Shown here piece after piece: positions 1 to 11,000 of a stretch of DNA of 64,000 nt. Every line of letters begins with the position of its first letter. Within the stretch, counting starts at the first letter, position 1. The stretch covers positions 79,983,200 to 80,047,199 of the forward strand of contig NC_087062.1 of assembly GCF_963678635.1 (NCBI RefSeq), in the 5' to 3' direction. The notes under the pieces were generated by a model. It did no database searches and was not told where the DNA came from. It worked only from the letters and a program-made list of their open reading frames with translations. Source of the stretch: Symsagittifera roscoffensis (Eukaryota > Xenacoelomorpha > Acoela > Convolutidae). Position numbers and translations under genes: made by a program.

Positions 1-264
1 AATGAAACAGAAATTTACCTATTTAGAACCCAAATTAATTTATTTAACGTTATGGCAGACAATTAGAGTGTTCAATATCTACCGGAACCAAAGACTACAA
101 ATAACCATTTCGAAGCTTTTAGGACACACTGAACCCTTTATAAGCGGATTGCACTTTTTCCGTCTTTTCAAACAATAATCTCACTTGCGAATACTGATAA
201 ACCTAAACATAGACAATAGCCATTTGAAACGTGTCGCTGAGATTAGGCAAATTGATAACTTTTT

Positions 265-372
265 TTGAAGGAAACTAACGAAAAAATTTAGATGAAAGTT
301 TCTGACATTTTTTTGAAGGAAACTAACGAAAAAAATGGATAAAAACAATGAAGGAAACTAACGAAAAAAAAA
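265..372. repeat. Three imperfect short direct repeats
   Basis: The unit GAAGGAAACTAACGAAAAAA occurs three times, starting near 267, 314 and 350, with unit spacing of about 36-47 bases. The copies differ mainly in the length of the A-run. This looks like a small decaying tandem array with no coding role. Confidence 0.7.
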
Positions 373-2183
373 ATGGATAAAATGGGAAAAAATGAATAAC
401 AATTTAATTCAACTTTCGAAAATGGAAGACGTTCACAATTTTTCAAGCCATTTCTTTTTCCTAAGTGGAGAATGTTATTTGCCTTCTTTTAGCAACTGAA
501 ATTGAACTAAAAAATCTAACTCATCTTTATGCATGAAATAAAATACACTAATCCGAAATAGTCATGAACAAAATTTAGGAATTTTTCTTGAAGAAAAATG
601 CGAGACATCAATAAATGTCTAAACCCTGTTTATCGGCACTTGATAAGAAAACTTCCGATAAATATTTTAAATCTCAAGATTAGTTTTTCGAAATGATATT
701 GAGCTTTTTTGAGCTAACTTTAGGAGCAAAGAATTTTAGTACGTTTAGAAAATTCAATTTCAACAAAACCAAAAAAAAATATGAGAAAACAAACTCTCCA
801 CATATCATCACTTAAACGAGCAAAGTTCAACATCGAAATGAAACCCAAGAAGCATAAAACAGAACACAAAAAACAGCAATTATTTTTGACAAATGATTCA
901 ATAAACAAAATTTTATCATCTGCAACCCATAGTATTATCATAAAACCGCGGACCTGTACATTAAGAGTCACACGTCCTCGTACCTACTCCACGATTGCTT
1001 GAAAATTGGCAAACATTAGCCGACAATAAAGCAGCGACCAGATGACATCAAATCGCCATTGCTATATAACAAAAGTGTCACCAAATGAACACTTTTATTT
1101 GTGACTTTAGAAAGAAAAAAATGAATATGTAAAATAATACTACGCTCATTAGTATAATCAGAAGCTTATCATGCCTACAGTTGTAACCAATACATTATAA
1201 AAACAAATTTCGATTTTTGAGTTTGCACAAAAAATGTGGAGCGAAAAATCCGAGAACATGGCCAACACGGAGTTGGGAAAAAGTCAATGAACTCCAAGAA
1301 AAGCGACAAAAGTATTGTATTATTTGAACATAGCCAACACACAGTTAGAGATTTGATGAACGCAATTAAACAAAAAAACTGAATTGTTTTATGAAAAAAT
1401 TGTAACTTTCGAAATTTAAAGCAAAAAATAGATACCCTTACAGCTTTTAGAAATTCTAGAACAGTTTATGACTAGTAATTTCTCGATAAAATTAACCCAA
1501 TTTGAGAAAACTGGATCGATAGGTAATTTTTTTATTTCGCTGGGAAATCTGAAAATTAAATTCCACTTACAAAACTAGAAGTCAATCACGTTTGTCATGA
1601 CCTTTTTGCCCTTCGATCGGAGAGTTTGCCTTTTGTTAGCGAAGGAGACGAACAGAACTTTAATATAAATCAAAAGTCAAATCCCGAAAAAATAAATTTT
1701 AAGACTTTTGAGCCTGAACAAACTTTATGACTTTTTCAGAAAAAACTGAACCTTTAAAAACTTCATGTTTGTATCGGATCATGTTCATAAACCGCCTTAA
1801 GAAGCATTGGGAATCATTTAACGAGCAGCAACTAAATCGACAAGTTTTGAGTCGACTCCTTTTGAGCCAAAACAAAACTTGTCTTAAAAAAAATTGAGAT
1901 AAGTTTTTAACGACCCATCCGAACTGAAATACCATCGAAATTACGCAATACAATTTGGCTAAGCCGATATAAAATAAACAGACACTGTTTAATAAGAAAA
2001 CGATCAAACAACTTTTACAATTATTTAAATCAGACTTGGTAAATTTACAAATTACTGATCTTTCACTTATGGTAAAAACTGTCTTAATGAAAATCATGCT
2101 TAAAAAAGTAAGCCGATGAAAATCGTGCCAAAAATTATAAATGGCATTTACAGACAAACAAACGAAAAATGAAAGGATGGACT
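373..2183. other. AT-rich intergenic DNA, no gene recognised
   Basis: I see no protein motif, RNA gene or repeat family here. The longest open stretch (1699-2157, minus) is rich in Phe, Lys and Ser, has no recognisable domain, and is what AT-rich noncoding DNA gives by chance. Confidence 0.5.
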
Positions 2184-2537
2184 AGGTATTAATTATTTCA
2201 TAAAAATTACGTGAAAAAATATGGATTTTTTGGGTTCGTGGTATTCATCCGGCTCTTTTCCAGTCTCCCATCCCCTAGTAAAATTACGAAACAAACTTGT
2301 TGAAAAATTGTTCATGCTGATTTTTGCATTTAAGATATATTGAAACAATCTGTTCACTTGATGACGCTTGCACGTTTTTTTTTGCAATTTAGTGCATCAA
2401 AAGTCATTTTAAACAGACTTCTGTAAACTGATTATCGGAAAAAATCAAAGGGGGGAGCTGGAAAAGAGCCGGACGAATACCACGAACCCAAAAAATCCAT
2501 AGTTTTTCACGTAATTTATTTGAAATAATTAATACCT
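2184..2537. repeat. Fold-back inverted repeat (MITE-like)
   Basis: The left arm (about 2184-2272) and right arm (about 2452-2537) are near-perfect reverse complements of about 88 bases. Both contain the track around GGGTTCGTGGTATTC and end in AGGTATTAATTATTTC. The loop is about 180 bases. No target-site duplication is evident. It could be a non-autonomous DNA transposon or a local inverted duplication. Confidence 0.75.
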
Positions 2538-3067
2538 GAAACGAGATTCATCTAATTACTACCTAAAAGATGGTTGTTTTACATCAATTTTCAAGAAACT
2601 GAGCAAGTGAACAAACTTTGAGACATTTTCCTGAAAAAAAACAACAAGCCTAAATAAGTGTCTTCATTTCACCAGTACATGATTAACCATACTCCTACTA
2701 AGATTTTAAAAAAAATCGATTTGTTAGAAAAAAATATCATTGATCTGTGGCCAACAATTTCTTCTCTTGCACAACCCGCTGAAACTCAAATTTCCTTTTA
2801 TATAAATCTTGTATTTCTTGAGGCATGCTTTTGCAATTTTCTTGCTTTTGCTTTCTTACCTCTGTCCAATTGGTGACGTTTGTTTATTATACTCATGCTC
2901 GACATTCTCTAGCTCACTTACCTGGCGCAAAACAACAGGTTCTAAATTTTAAATAGAATATTTTCAGCGTCAGCTCATATTTGTAAATCAAATCAGTAAA
3001 CAATCAAACATGTCAAAGAGAATTTTGACTGTCTTTACAAACAAGAGTGTTTATCGATCCCGAGGTT
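2538..3067. other. Intergenic DNA 3' of APC4
   Basis: This AT-rich stretch downstream of the APC4 stop contains no recognisable gene. It probably includes the APC4 3' UTR, but I could not place a polyadenylation site with confidence. Confidence 0.4.
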
Positions 3068-5972
3068 CTAATCGGCATTCGGTAGCCATTCTGGCTCATA
3101 TTCATACCCATCTTCAAACTCAATTTCATCTTCAAAAAAATTGCCAACTTGCGCACTAGGTTGGCCAATGGTATCACTTGATAAATCACACATCTCACTA
3201 CTCATGTTCTCTTCATCTTCGTCGTTTCCCTCATCCTCGTCGTCGTCTGGTGGCGAATCGAGGTCAATGAAAAGAATCCTTTTATTTTGCTGCTGAACCA
3301 GACAAGCTAACTTCCTATCGGAACTGACACTCAGTTGCGAATACTCCACATTTGATGAGAGGGCCAAACTACCCGAAATCGCGATAGAGCTTTTGATAGA
3401 ATTCTGAAAAAACAACTTGTCTAAATAATTTAGACGTTTCTCAAGCAATCTTTTGATTCTTTGCTCTAAAGAATCTTCAAAACTGTAATAAAAACAAATA
3501 AGGATATTAAGCTGTAAAAAAAATGAATCTACAAGATTAGAAACACGGAGATCCGGATTACAAAGAATTTGTCATCCTGACGGGTCCGATTTTTAACAGC
3601 CTTCTAGTGGTTACACATCTAATGGTTTAAAAAATGCGCATATTTTAAGGGGATAAAACATGCTACTAAATAAGCGGCCTATATAATTGAAAAAATAAGT
3701 TAGGCACAAAGTATGCGGGCTAAATTATTTAAACTTGTATTACAACACAAGACTTAGCTTGTGTAAAAATGTAAAAATGACTAAACGAAGTTATTTTTAT
3801 GAATCATCTTTACAGCTCAACCAAAAAATTTAATGACTTCATTTAACACCTAACTAAAAACTTTCAAGAACTTACATGGTTCATGATATTGAGTCGGTGA
3901 ACTGAATCAAAGAGCGGAAATCTCTTGAAGTGTTCTTCTTCGTTAGGTGCCTTTTTGAACAGTGATTTGGAACACTTTTTGGAAGAATCAGAGAACGGAT
4001 CTGTCAATACCAGGCGATAAGCGCTTCGATCTCCGAACTCGTGAAGCAACATACACAACTTGGATTCCATAAATCGTACAGAAGTAACTTCAACACTATC
4101 ATATGTATTAGTTTGCATTTCAATTACTCTAGTCAGTTTTTTCGGCATATTTCCTTCATCTTCAGCCAAGTAACAGACTTTCATCGTATTTATAAGCTTA
4201 TTATCGCTGAAGACAATGTTCAAGTAATTCTCATGAACCAAAGAATCAAAAAAATTTGAGCACTTTTCGTTGTAACGAAACTTTTTGTCCAACACGATAG
4301 TTTCGAGTTTTTCCACGGCGTCAACTGCGTCCGTGCAAAAGACACTAGAAATTTCAGTTGAAATAATTTCTTCTAAATCTGATAAAACTTGTCTGAATGA
4401 CTTATTAGTGCAAGGATCGTAAATAATATTTTCGTTCTCGAAATCTCCGTTGATGAAGCAGTTGAGCCAATGATTTGTCATATTACCCTGTTTCTTAAAG
4501 TCGCATGGTTCTTTCAAGTGATCTTTTGACAAATACTGCCCTACTTTTTCTAACCTAAAAATGGCTCTTCTTTTCTTTCCTTCGGGTGTATCCTCATCAT
4601 AAATAGTTTCATTCAAACTTTCCTTTATGAAGTTTGCAATTTCCACAAGCTCGTGTTGGGAAGTCTGATTAAGTCCAGGAGGGACATTTTCATCCGACAA
4701 CTTCAGCAACATGCAATGCAGCCATTTGAAGAAACTTTTCAGCTCGATTTGACTTTTCTCCATAACTACTAGCATTTCGTTGGCCTTGAGAGCTAAGGAG
4801 GCCGCCGATTTCAAAAGGTGCATGACAACGAGGGATTTATCTGACTCTATAATCGACGTCTTCCGACAAATTTTATACAGACTTTGAGCATGAAATAACA
4901 TGGCTCTTGAGGCGGGTAAAATGTTATTAGCAGTAAAAGTTGAGAGAATTGAATAACTTGATGTGATGGAGTGTTGCAAGTTCTCGCAACCTTTACTGGT
5001 CAATTCGTTAACAAGGAAATTAAGAAGTTCACTGCTTGGTTTGCCGAACAGAAGCAACATTAGGAACTCGTCTCCAACTGTACCAGGCGACCTTTTCTCG
5101 AGAGAAAACCGAGCAAGCTTCAATTGCACCTCGCCAAGAGCATCCTGCCAACTATCTAACATAGCTTGCACGCATGTTGAAATATAGTCAAAACAACTGA
5201 TTATATTATAAATATGATTGGACTCGTCAATTAATAGCGGGAAATTGTTGGTAATGTTATCTAATTTATACAGATCGGTAATTAAAGTGTGGTTAATAAC
5301 AGCACAGACTCCTAGAAATGGAAAATGTTTGCTCGGTAAATTTATTTTTAAAATTTTACCAACATCTGTGATTGGAATTTTGAAGATAGGATACAAACAA
5401 CAACTGTAGAAGTATATAAAACTCTCCTGTATGACAATTAACACATCTAACTCGCTATATTTATCATCATAACTTTGCCGGTTTAATTGGTTCTGAAGTA
5501 TCTTCGCATTTTCAATAATACCTTCGTGATAAATCAGGGCATCTGGTGCAAGATTTTTCTTCAAGTTCGGTAGTGGTGGCAAAAATACATTAACTTCTGA
5601 GCTTCCTCTGTAGTCTGACACCTTAGTGCTACCAAGACATCCAAAATATACTGAGTTCGGAATTTCTGTTAGCATAAGACGATGAACACAGTGAGATGAA
5701 TTTATATCAACTATAACAATCTGGCTAGTTTTTTCGAAGGCCACAGCAATAACCCTAGAATCTGATACCCGCCAACTTATAGAAGTGACAGCTCCACAGT
5801 TTGGACTAGGAGCATTGCAATGCCATACTTTATGCCATGATAATCGGAACAACGAGAACTCACCCGAACTGAACCCAACGGCAAGGAGATCCATTTTTTC
5901 AGACCATGTTGCAATATTTACACTACAGAGAAACCCTTTTTCCTCCAACTTTTTCAGACAGGACATTTTCAT
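3068..5972 (-). CDS. ANAPC4: Anaphase-promoting complex subunit 4 (APC4), two exons
   Basis: This is a scaffold subunit of the APC/C ubiquitin ligase, which drives anaphase and mitotic exit. The proposed join is exon 1 5972..3876 (699 codons) and exon 2 3511..3068 (147 codons plus stop), giving about 846 aa, close to the family's usual size. The N-terminus carries the APC4 WD40 pattern: WSEKMDLLAVGFSSGEFSLF, then RLSW..VWH, then a second blade with SISWRVSDSRVIAVAF. Residues about 265-370 match the helical APC4 domain (W..AL.EVQLKLARF, GDEFLMLLLFGKPS, then LSTFTANNILPASRAMLF). Exon 2 has the C-terminal SGSLALSS..LACLVQQQNKRILFIDL blade-like part and a very acidic tail. The start is the first ATG after an in-frame TAA; a second ATG lies two codons on. 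It is the only clear host gene in the window. Confidence 0.88.
3512..3875 (-). other. APC4 intron
   Basis: On the minus strand the donor is CAT|GTAAGT and the acceptor is TTTTTTTTACAG at 3512. Both exons are then in phase 0 and the frame stays open. A second acceptor (TTTTTATTACAG, ending at 3483) would not keep the frame from this donor. The intron is 364 bases and AT-rich. Confidence 0.65.
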
Positions 5973-5988
5973 TTCCTTTCTTAAATGA

Positions 5989-6312
5989 GAAAAGAAACAG
6001 TGTTACAATAATTTCTTTATATAAGAAAAAAAATTAAGATGAGATGCGGCAATCCAATGCGGAAACACAGCCGACGTTTTTAAGTGTATACTTAAGACCA
6101 AAAACGAAACAAGGATAGCCGGTTACTGTGCAAGTAGCACAGAATAATCCGACCATAGCCTTAGAAAAAAATTGTTTTTCAAATCAGTAGTTTTTTGCGT
6201 GGTGGGATGAAAAGACGTGGTGGGACGAAAAATGAGATTAGGCGTATTCGACAGTCAGAGTAAAACAAAAAAACATTGAGAAAAATAAGTCGAAAAATTT
6301 AAATGTTGAAAA
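5989..6312. other. APC4 upstream region / left flank of E1
   Basis: No gene is seen. There is an AT-rich TATATAAG stretch near 6018 and a 17-base unit repeated twice (CGTGGTGGGA[TC]GAAAA, about 6197-6232). The APC4 promoter probably lies here. E1 begins at 6313, only about 340 bases upstream of the APC4 start codon. Confidence 0.4.
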
Positions 6313-7235
6313 TGTAACATTCGCCCGGAAGATACATATCGACGGATAACAAAACTAAGTCTTAAGACGACTGGCTAGCGTCTAAACAGAGCTTTGCATG
6401 TTTTTCACCGTCTCTACCAAGCCAGTACTTTTCGGTGGTCTTTCTTACATCGGGTCGACAAAAACGTTACTGCTCTCCGGCTTCGACCAGAACGCTCAAA
6501 TTAACTGAATTACATGCAAAAATAGTGAGCTCATGGCTGGGTCTCTGTATCCCCAGACCACGAGGTCACTCCTAAAAACAGGGCTACTACTTATTATATT
6601 ACTATTGTTTTTGTTCAGTAGATAAAAACCATCATCTCCATCGAAGATGGATCAACCCTTTCCCCCAACTCCTAGCACCTCATCCTTGTCAAAACTAATC
6701 AAAATATCAGTTAAATTCAAGTCAGGACATGACAGGATGCTAAAAGTTTATGTGAGTTAATAAAAGTTTCCGTCCCGAGACCCTTCCGGATTCTTGAATC
6801 CGCTGAATCAAGCTCCTTACTCTTGATTTCTTGCTAATCCGGAAGGCTGGTTCTCACCCTTCACCGTTGTTGGCAACGGCCTTGCAACTATTGTAGCAGC
6901 ACAATAGTTGCAACTTGGAACGTTCTCCGCTATTCTGTAGTTCGTTGTCGTTTTTCTTTAACCTCGATTTTCGTTCTGTTGGCAATCACAGATAAAAGTT
7001 GTTCTGTTTTTCACTCGCTTTTTGTTAAAATGGCCGTTTCAGCATTTCTCAGAAATGTGACGTCATCATTCGAATTTTTGAAAATTTAAAATACTAGAAT
7101 ATTCTAGCCCTCACCGTTTGGCTAAACGTTCCAATAACGTCGCTAATCCTTCGAAATCATCAACTCGGAAGGCTTACTGCTCAAAATTCGAATCCTGCAT
7201 AAATTGCATTTTGGCCATTCTGGTCGAATGTCACA
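6313..7235 (-). repeat. E1 3' LTR
   Basis: This 923-base LTR has TG...CA ends on either strand. The same sequence recurs at 30451, 35900 and 52680. It contains inverted CCGG-centred motifs (CCCTTCCGGATT and AATCCGGAAGG) that could pair into a stem. It retains the 90 bases missing from the right-hand LTR. Confidence 0.95.
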
Positions 7236-7254
7236 TACTCCCCGGACAGTCCGG
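7236..7254 (-). promoter_or_regulatory. Putative polypurine tract and CCGG palindrome next to 3' LTR
   Basis: Read on the minus strand, GGGGAGTA directly precedes the LTR and is part of the palindrome CCGGACAGTCCGG (7242-7254). The same arrangement is found beside the E2 LTR (36839-36857), and CGGGGAGTA survives beside the decayed E3 LTR (58491-58499), so the site is under constraint. The purine run is short for a PPT. Confidence 0.45.
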
Positions 7255-8056
7255 TCAATGTCCTCATTGAATCGCACAATGTTCGTAAAATGGTTACAGT
7301 GTCATCGAACAGAATTTACAAAATGCACGAAATTACCTTTATCTACGTCACATCGACTCACTGCAGAATATAAATGGCATCATACTACATCACTATAGCC
7401 TTCAAATTCTTTCATTAATCTGCACATTGAGGATATGACTTAAGATAAAACATATTTTCTGACTTCCAGTGTCAATGTCCCGATTGAAACTTTTTCTCCT
7501 AGATTTAAAAGGTGTTGGCTTGCAGGACAGTCCTGCCAACCAACAAGCTAAAATTATCCTACTATGCTCCTTCCCTTCGGAAATCTTGCTTGTTTATTGT
7601 CCTGAATATTAAAACCAAGAGACCTTGTGGTTAGAAAGAACAATGCAACAACCTCCCTCCTCAAGAAGTTGCTCAAGTTTTTCATGTCACCACAAAGTGA
7701 TCAGTCTTCCTAAGTGATTAAAAACAATCATGCAGGCTGGAATATTTAAATATACTCTTCCCTCAAGCCTTTCTAAATAAATAATAAGTGAGTGTCTCTA
7801 AAGCCACTTCAACTAAAACCAAACTGCAAATTTATGAATGCAACAATTTCAAAACTCAACTAAATGTTTCAGTTTTCAATTACAACTTGGTTGCTTGGTT
7901 TCTCACTTGAGTTTTTCACACACATAAAACAATTCTGAGTTTTAATTTTTCTTCATTATCCCTTTGTTCTCTTCTTTTTTCGTCGTTTAGAAGTTCTAAA
8001 ACTTCTAAATTCTTCTAATTTTCTTTCTTGCCGCCTCTTGTTTTCTCGACCATTCG
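7255..8056 (-). other. E1 3' untranslated region
   Basis: About 800 bases between the 1626-aa ORF stop and the LTR, with no ORF of substance. It is shared with E2 (36858-37658) and partly recognisable in the E3 relic, so it belongs to the element. Confidence 0.7.
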
Positions 8057-11000
8057 TCAATGCTCCATTTCCTCCTCCTGTGACGCTGACTCCGCACTCT
8101 CGGTTTCCGTGTCTTGTAGCACGTCATTGACTATCCTGACGCTGTTGGAAGCCGTCCTCCAACACTTCTGCTCTTCCACCCTCTGTTTACAGCAAGGTAG
8201 GGGATCCACGTTTGATTCTCTGTTTCTACAGAAGCTGTTGTGGAGACACAACGTCACGTTTCTCTCCAAATCTTCTTTCAGCATCTCTGCCTTCTCATTT
8301 CCACTACGCTCGCTCGTCCTGGAAATTCTTTTCACAGCGGTGGTCACTGCATTCCGATGGGTCACGAAAGCTCGCTTGAAAGCTCCTGCCCCAATGTCCA
8401 GCTGATATTCACTGTATACTCTGCCATGCTTCGACATATGCTTTTTCGCATACTCGTACAACCATGCAGTCATGTTAGCTCTGAACCATGGCATCAATCG
8501 TTTTCTTGCCCATATCTTCTTCACTTCCATCGGAATGTATAGAACTTTGCACATTGTCTCAAAAAGATCTAAATCTTTTAGACAATCTAATTTCTGCAAT
8601 TGTTCTCTCGTCGGTGCCTCCTGTCTATTATTTTCTCTCACATGAGCTTCCAGCCATCGTATCGCCATCATAACTCCCACTATCACTATTGTTATGGGCT
8701 GTGATGAATCTGTTAAACCCATGGAGAGCAGCTCTCCAGAGTCCCAGATCAACACCAAATTACTACACTTGGGATACCACCAGGTCTGCAGCAAGCAGTG
8801 GCAAGGAAACTCGTCATGTGTCAACATGATGCTCCTCCAATTGCGTTTTCCTGAAGCTTCCAGCAATGGTTCCACTTCCATCATCACTCGGTGGATTTCA
8901 TCATTCTCATCTACTGCATTGTAATCTGTGACAGTTGATCCTCTCTGTTTCTGTTTTTCAAAGTCACTGAAGTTCCCGCTCACATATCCCATGAACTTCT
9001 TTCCTAGTATTGACTCCAACTCCTCTTTGGTTCTCTCTGGAACTGCTGAGAACATCTTACATAGTAACACGTAAGACTTTTCAGACATTCTCGCCAATCT
9101 CACGCACTTTGGCACTGAGAAAGCTTGATCCACGATCGTTCTTGTACTCTTCACGTCCACAGCCACGAAATGTACAGGGTATCTGCTCTTGCACATTGGA
9201 GCCAATGTTGAACCCACCAAATATCGTGCTCCTGATGGTCTACAATAAGTTTCACTGTGTCTGATGTTCATCTCTGTTTCGATTGCTTCCCTCCATTTTC
9301 CTATATACTTCTGCTCAGTCTGCAGAACTCCTGGGAATACTTCTACGCTGATGGCTGTGACCATCTCATGTTTCTGTTCTAGATTCAATAGTGACTCTAA
9401 AGAACCAAACATGCTGTAGAATCCTAGTGCTGTCACTAGATTCACATCGGTTCCTCCATGGCAATCTGCTATCAGTTCCGTTTCCGTTCTTGCTTTCATC
9501 ACTACATTTCCAAACAATACTGTCAACTGCTTGTGTTGTTTCTCCAGGGTTTTCACACAGTCTAGACTTCCACAAACGTGACCCTCTAGTCCACAGACTT
9601 CCGCCAGGCAGCTACCAGGTTTGACCCAGTCTTCTGGTCCCCAGCCAGGCAACTCCACTTTATCTTCTCCGTTGCTCTTAGAGGCTGTTATCATCACATT
9701 ATATATGATGTTGAGGTCACGCAGGTTACAGTCCGCATTCAGTTCCCTCTGTATGTCCTGTGTCGCCCGTAATATTGAGTCAGCGTTGGGACTAGGACAC
9801 CACGATGGCTTCATCAATTCCCACACTGCCATCAAGCTCGTTCTCAGTAATTCATCTGAGAATCCCAACCCAAATTCCACTCTCTTGTCGGATTTTGGTA
9901 CTGAAGGTGCAGTCACCTCTTCTTCCAAGACCAATCCCAATTTGGCCTGTGGATTGTTAACGCTCTTAGTCGTTACAATTCTGGACGTCCAGAACCTTAG
10001 TAACACCGCCTGCTCATAATCAAAGAAGCAATCACGTATGTCTTCACTCAGGAAAGGATTGTACGCTATCCCTATGATCCCGGATACATAGCTATATGAC
10101 TTCTTCTTGATCGGTCCACAGTATTCACTGGATTTCGGCAATGCTCCCATAGATTCTTTAGTGAGCCTCAACTCCTTGTTTGAGAATCTCCTGATCTCGT
10201 CTATCTTTTTCATGGGTTCCAATTCTTCAGGTTCTTTCATGTTCACCCTCATCGGTTTACTTTGCTGCATATCCAGCATTGCTAGTAAGAACATGGCTTT
10301 CGTTCGCTCATCGCCTTCCTTCAACATTTTAACACAAGTGCTTAATGCAGGTACTGAGATCTGCTCTATCAGGAATCGAATGAAACAGAGAGCGTCTCTC
10401 CGCTTTGCACACGCTACTGCTGCTCCCTCCTGGACTATCAGATCCCTCAGATTCGTCATAAGGAAAACTTTTTCCTCCTTTGATCTCTTCCTTTCTTCCG
10501 AATCATATTCTTCGCGAGTCAGTCCCATCATGCACCAGGCGAGCCTGAGTTGTAATTCTGTCCTTACGTAAGGTACTGCCACGAGAGCATGTATTCTTGG
10601 CGTAGTCCTCATTTCTTCTTCGAAATACCTCAATACTACTGCTTTCCATGGAAGGCTCACTAACTGCTCGATCGTCTCCGCCTCTACGTCAGACGACGCC
10701 AAAGTTCCATACGCCTTCTGCTTGAGGGTGGTGCCTTGCAACATCATTTCCAGATAACCCTCCATGGCCTTTTCGTCTTCCAGGGCCACTACATACCCTC
10801 TAGCCGAGTTCCGGTATTCCAACATCTCCATGTATCCACCGGTGGGTTCATCTATCGACACTGTCTCCGACACTGTTAGTCGGTTGTATTCCACTGGTGT
10901 CAGTTGTCCTGCAACACTTCCTTTTCCATGATTCAATGGAGATGGTTTGAAGTCCCTCATTTTACTCTCTCCACATTGACTGAGTATTTCCATTTCTAAA

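Noticed and set aside
1699-2157. A 152-codon minus-strand frame
   Set aside because: AT-rich composition (Phe, Lys, Ser), no motif, no splice or repeat support.
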